This document shows, one piece after another, positions 5,550 to 7,355 of a stretch of 7,355 nucleotides of DNA (position 1 is its first letter; each line of letters begins with the position of its first letter). The stretch comes from Minisyncoccota bacterium (GTDB lineage Bacteria > Patescibacteriota > Microgenomatia > UBA1400 > PJMF01). Below the pieces are notes generated by a model. It was not told the DNA's origin. It was given only the letters and a program-made list of their open reading frames with translations, and did not search any database. Where the stretch lies: assembly GCA_003518205.1 (NCBI GenBank), contig DOZC01000020.1, positions 10,767 to 18,121 of the forward strand, written 5' to 3'. Both the position numbers and the translations under genes were made by a program.

Positions 5550-5798
5550 TTAAATCTCAATTTCATCATAAGGCCCATGACAACCGCCAGTTCCCTTTCG
5601 ACCGGCGGTTTCGAATTCATGACGAGCCCTGATCTCTTGACGGATATTATTAAGAACCTCATCTTTAGTTTCATTTGGATGAGTAGGTTTTCGTTTTTTA
5701 CGCCATTTAATATCGTGGATCGTACATCTTATTTCTAATCCATAAACAGGTTTACGTCTAAATATTTCTCTAAAAAATTTTACACCTTCGTTAAGCAT
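5550..5798 (-). CDS. Hypothetical protein, 82 aa, basic, unrecognised
   Basis: An 82-aa soluble protein rich in Lys, Arg and Glu, with no signal peptide or membrane segment. Residues 25-40 contain CTIHDIKWRKKRKPTH, a basic patch that could contact nucleic acid (inference). Residues 45-60 (KDEVLNNIRQEIRARH) look helical, and the C-terminal tail is glycine-rich then acidic (TGGCHGPYDEIEI). It starts 13 nt after the 3' end of tRNA-Val with no Shine-Dalgarno site, so it would be cotranscribed with mtaB and the tRNA. The tail overlaps a 7-bp inverted repeat (5582-5610). Length, single direction with its neighbours and ordinary amino-acid composition support a real gene. I know no family for it, and a spurious ORF remains possible. 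Confidence 0.5.
   Translation of the reverse strand: MLNEGVKFFREIFRRKPVYGLEIRCTIHDIKWRKKRKPTHPNETKDEVLNNIRQEIRARHEFETAGRKGTGGCHGPYDEIEI
5582..5610. repeat. Inverted repeat within the tail of the 82-aa ORF
   Basis: AACCGCC (5582-5588) and GGCGGTT (5604-5610) form perfect 7-bp arms around a 15-nt loop. The core CCGCC/GGCGG resembles the palindrome at the end of tdh, so it may be a related but more diverged insert. On the minus strand it encodes part of the glycine-rich tail (TAGRKGTGG). It is not followed by a U-tract. Confidence 0.4.
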
Positions 5799-5811
5799 AT
5801 ATTTTTTGCGG

Positions 5812-5885
5812 TGGACGATACAGGACTTGAACCTGTGACCTTTACAATGTCAATGTAACGCTCTAGCCAACTGAGCTAATCGTCC
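5812..5885 (-). tRNA. tRNA-Val (anticodon GAC)
   Basis: The minus strand folds into a full cloverleaf of 74 nt including the discriminator. The acceptor stem is GGACGAT/ATCGTCC and the D arm is GCTC-AGTTGGCTA-GAGC. The anticodon arm is TTACA-TTGACAT-TGTAA with anticodon GAC, and the T arm is ACAGG-TTCAAGT-CCTGT, with discriminator A. The anticodon reads valine codons GUC and GUU. The genomic bases after the discriminator are CCG, so the CCA end is not encoded and must be added enzymatically. The 5' end lies 3 nt after the mtaB stop codon, and the 82-aa ORF starts 13 nt after the 3' end. The tRNA is therefore probably processed from an mtaB transcript. Confidence 0.95.
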
Positions 5886-5888
5886 TGA

Positions 5889-7190
5889 TTAAACAATTTT
5901 ACCAAATAATTTCCCCTTTTTATATTCTAATATTTTAGCCTCATACAACCGCGCCGGTTGTATTGGCTTATCTTGTTTAATATATATTGGAATTTGGTTG
6001 TCAAGTAATGCTTCTTGATAAAATCCAAATTTATTATTTAAAATCAAAACGGATGAAGTCCGTCCAACATTTATTTTTAAGAATTCTTCATATTTTCTTT
6101 TTCCAAGATCAGCTATCAATTTTGCCCGCTTCGTTTTTACGGCGCTTGATGGCTTTTTTAAATTTTTTTTCATATAATGAGCCGCGGTATTATCCCTATT
6201 TGAAAAACGGAAAATATGAAACTTTGAAATTGGTGATTTTTCCAGAAAATCATAAGTATCCTGAAAATCTTTATCAGTCTCATCAAGAAAACCAACAATC
6301 ACATCGGTTGCAATCAAGGCAAATTTGTTCAATCGTTTAATCGATTGAAGTTTTTCCATTATTTCTTCCCTTGTGTAGCTTCGCTTCATCAAGTTTAATA
6401 TTTTATTTGAACCTGACTGAATAGGCACATGAAAAAAATTGATCAACCGTTTTAAAGGTAATATTTTTTTATAATAATCAAGAAATTCATTGTCAATACT
6501 CCAAGGATGAATTGATCCAAAACTTATTCTTTGAATTTTAGTTACTTCAATCGTTTGATCGATTAAAGTGATTAATTTTTCTCCGGTGTCAAATCCAAAC
6601 GCTTCCGTATTAATCGCTGTAAAAATTATTTCCTTGATATTTTTCCCCAAACTTTTAATTTTTAATTTTAAATTTTCAATTGTTTCAGATCTTGGCGTGC
6701 CTCGAAGATAAGGCACAATACAGTAACTACAAAACCTCTGACAACCATCTTGTATCTTAATTAACGTTCTTCCGGAGTTTAAATATTTACTCGCCCACCG
6801 AAGTCTTGACGAAGGTGGGTCCAAATAATTCGCTTCGTTTGAACTTAGTCCTTTTTGAATTAATTTGACAAGAAATTTTTTATCGACATTTTCTATGACA
6901 AGATCTACCGGAAGGCCTTTGAGAAGATTATTTTTTTTCCAATAGGTTGCCGAACATCCTGTTACAACAACTTGTCCTTTTGGATTTTCACGCTTGAGCT
7001 TAAAAATTAGCTGTTTAGCTTCGCGCTCAGCTTTGTGGGTGACAGCACAAGTGTTAATGATAGATACGTTTGGTAACCGCTCTTTGAGACTAAATCCAAT
7101 ATTTTGCATCTCTCGATCAATTACTTCTTTTTCAGCCTGATTGACACGACAACCAAATGAAAATGTAATAAAAGTTTGTTTTTTAGTCAT
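5889..7190 (-). CDS. mtaB: tRNA (t6A37) methylthiotransferase, MtaB family
   Basis: A 433-aa radical-SAM enzyme predicted to convert t6A37 to ms2t6A37 in tRNAs that read codons starting with A. The N-terminal MTTase domain has the three cluster cysteines: FGCRVNQAE (Cys14), NTCAVT (Cys48) and TGCSAT (Cys79). The radical-SAM motif CQRFCSYC gives Cys150, Cys154 and Cys157 (CxxxCxxC) for the second 4Fe-4S cluster. A TRAM-like RNA-binding domain fits residues 375-433. The 'GCRVNQ' form of the first motif favours MtaB over MiaB or RimO. Between the two domains, residues 124-134 (DPPSSRLRWAS) are encoded by a palindromic insert and are unlikely to be ancestral. The start ATG (7190) has no Shine-Dalgarno sequence; an out-of-frame ATG lies 4 nt upstream and reaches a stop after three codons. 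A -10-like TATAAT sits 13 bp ahead. Confidence 0.88.
   Translation of the reverse strand: MTKKQTFITFSFGCRVNQAEKEVIDREMQNIGFSLKERLPNVSIINTCAVTHKAEREAKQLIFKLKRENPKGQVVVTGCSATYWKKNNLLKGLPVDLVIENVDKKFLVKLIQKGLSSNEANYLDPPSSRLRWASKYLNSGRTLIKIQDGCQRFCSYCIVPYLRGTPRSETIENLKLKIKSLGKNIKEIIFTAINTEAFGFDTGEKLITLIDQTIEVTKIQRISFGSIHPWSIDNEFLDYYKKILPLKRLINFFHVPIQSGSNKILNLMKRSYTREEIMEKLQSIKRLNKFALIATDVIVGFLDETDKDFQDTYDFLEKSPISKFHIFRFSNRDNTAAHYMKKNLKKPSSAVKTKRAKLIADLGKRKYEEFLKINVGRTSSVLILNNKFGFYQEALLDNQIPIYIKQDKPIQPARLYEAKILEYKKGKLFGKIV
6794..6819. repeat. In-frame palindromic insert inside mtaB
   Basis: On the plus strand CCCACC (6794-6799) and GGTGGG (6814-6819) are perfect complements around a 14-nt centre with a further GTC/GAC pairing, so the 26-nt unit can form an interrupted hairpin. 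It is read in frame as PPSSRLRW (residues 125-132) at a domain junction of mtaB. It is GC-rich compared with the flanking AT-rich coding sequence. The pattern resembles palindromic elements inserted in genes without frameshift, as known for Rickettsia palindromic elements. Confidence 0.6.
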
Positions 7191-7203
7191 TCATTAAATC
7201 AGT

Positions 7204-7209
7204 ATTATA
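7204..7209 (-). promoter_or_regulatory. -10-like box of mtaB
   Basis: TATAAT on the minus strand (7209-7204) lies 13 bp before the mtaB ATG, which would give a 5' leader of only about 6-8 nt. No convincing -35 box stands 16-18 bp upstream. A second TATAAT (7232-7227) has TTGATC (7257-7252) 19 bp away and is an alternative. Chance matches are likely in this AT-rich stretch. Confidence 0.35.
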
Positions 7210-7231
7210 CTAATTTATAATGCTGGATTAT

Positions 7232-7325
7232 ATCAAATATCAAAAATCAAAGATCAAAAATAATCCAAAAAATTAAAATTCTGAGCTTTCAACTTGGTTT
7301 TGAGGTTTGATCTTTGCGCTTTGAT
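7232..7325. repeat. Inverted array of heptamer repeats upstream of mtaB
   Basis: The plus strand has four head-to-tail 7-mers at 7232-7259: ATCAAAT, ATCAAAA, ATCAAAG, ATCAAAA. After a 38-nt spacer, the opposite strand carries four related 7-mers across 7325-7298: ATCAAAG, CGCAAAG, ATCAAAC, CTCAAAA. The two arms are thus inverted copies of one (N)NCAAAN unit and could form a long, imperfect, AT-rich hairpin. The array lies in the 165-nt non-coding stretch between mtaB and the window edge. Origin is unknown; a dispersed intergenic repeat or small mobile palindrome are both possible. Confidence 0.55.
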
Positions 7326-7355
7326 TTTTATAGGTGATAGGTTCTAAAACGAAGT

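Overview
The window looks like part of a genome from a small, AT-rich bacterium, most likely of the Candidate Phyla Radiation (Patescibacteria). The basis is general gene style (tightly packed genes, almost no Shine-Dalgarno sequences, an SDR-type threonine dehydrogenase) and short palindromes inserted inside reading frames. This lineage call is inference; no marker gene for it is present. TGA is used as an ordinary stop (two ATGA stop/start overlaps), so the recoded (TGA = Gly) CPR lineages are unlikely.

Every supported gene is on the minus strand, so the window reads right to left. At the right edge, 7191-7355 is non-coding and carries an inverted array of 7-base repeats plus a -10-like box for mtaB. 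Then come mtaB (7190-5889, tRNA methylthiotransferase), tRNA-Val(GAC) (5885-5812), an unrecognised 82-aa ORF (5798-5550) and a possible 32-aa ORF (5520-5422). A leader region follows (5425-5273), and then five close-packed genes: tdh (5272-4313), kbl (4311-3037), an RluB/RsuA-type pseudouridine synthase (3040-2273), a GT4 glycosyltransferase (2256-1123) and a methyltransferase-like protein (1126-71). The spacings are 1 nt, a 4-nt overlap, 16 nt and a 4-nt overlap, which is typical of one operon. A further gene may begin at the left edge.

The most interesting element is the leader in front of tdh. It has a promoter-like pair, a 15-codon ORF (MKMNLNINGTTTTLV) with four consecutive threonine codons (ACA ACT ACC ACT), a stop codon, and then RNA segments that can fold in mutually exclusive ways. 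Segments 1:2, 2:3 (antiterminator) and 3:4 (terminator with GAAA loop and U-tract) have the geometry of a classical amino-acid attenuator. It lies directly upstream of L-threonine 3-dehydrogenase and 2-amino-3-ketobutyrate CoA ligase, the two enzymes that interconvert threonine with glycine plus acetyl-CoA. Classical wiring would switch the operon on when charged tRNA-Thr is scarce. That is unexpected for a degradative pathway and raises the possibility that the pair makes threonine from glycine and acetyl-CoA here.

Other notable points are palindromic inserts inside mtaB and at the 3' end of tdh, and a sharp change of base composition in the middle of kbl.
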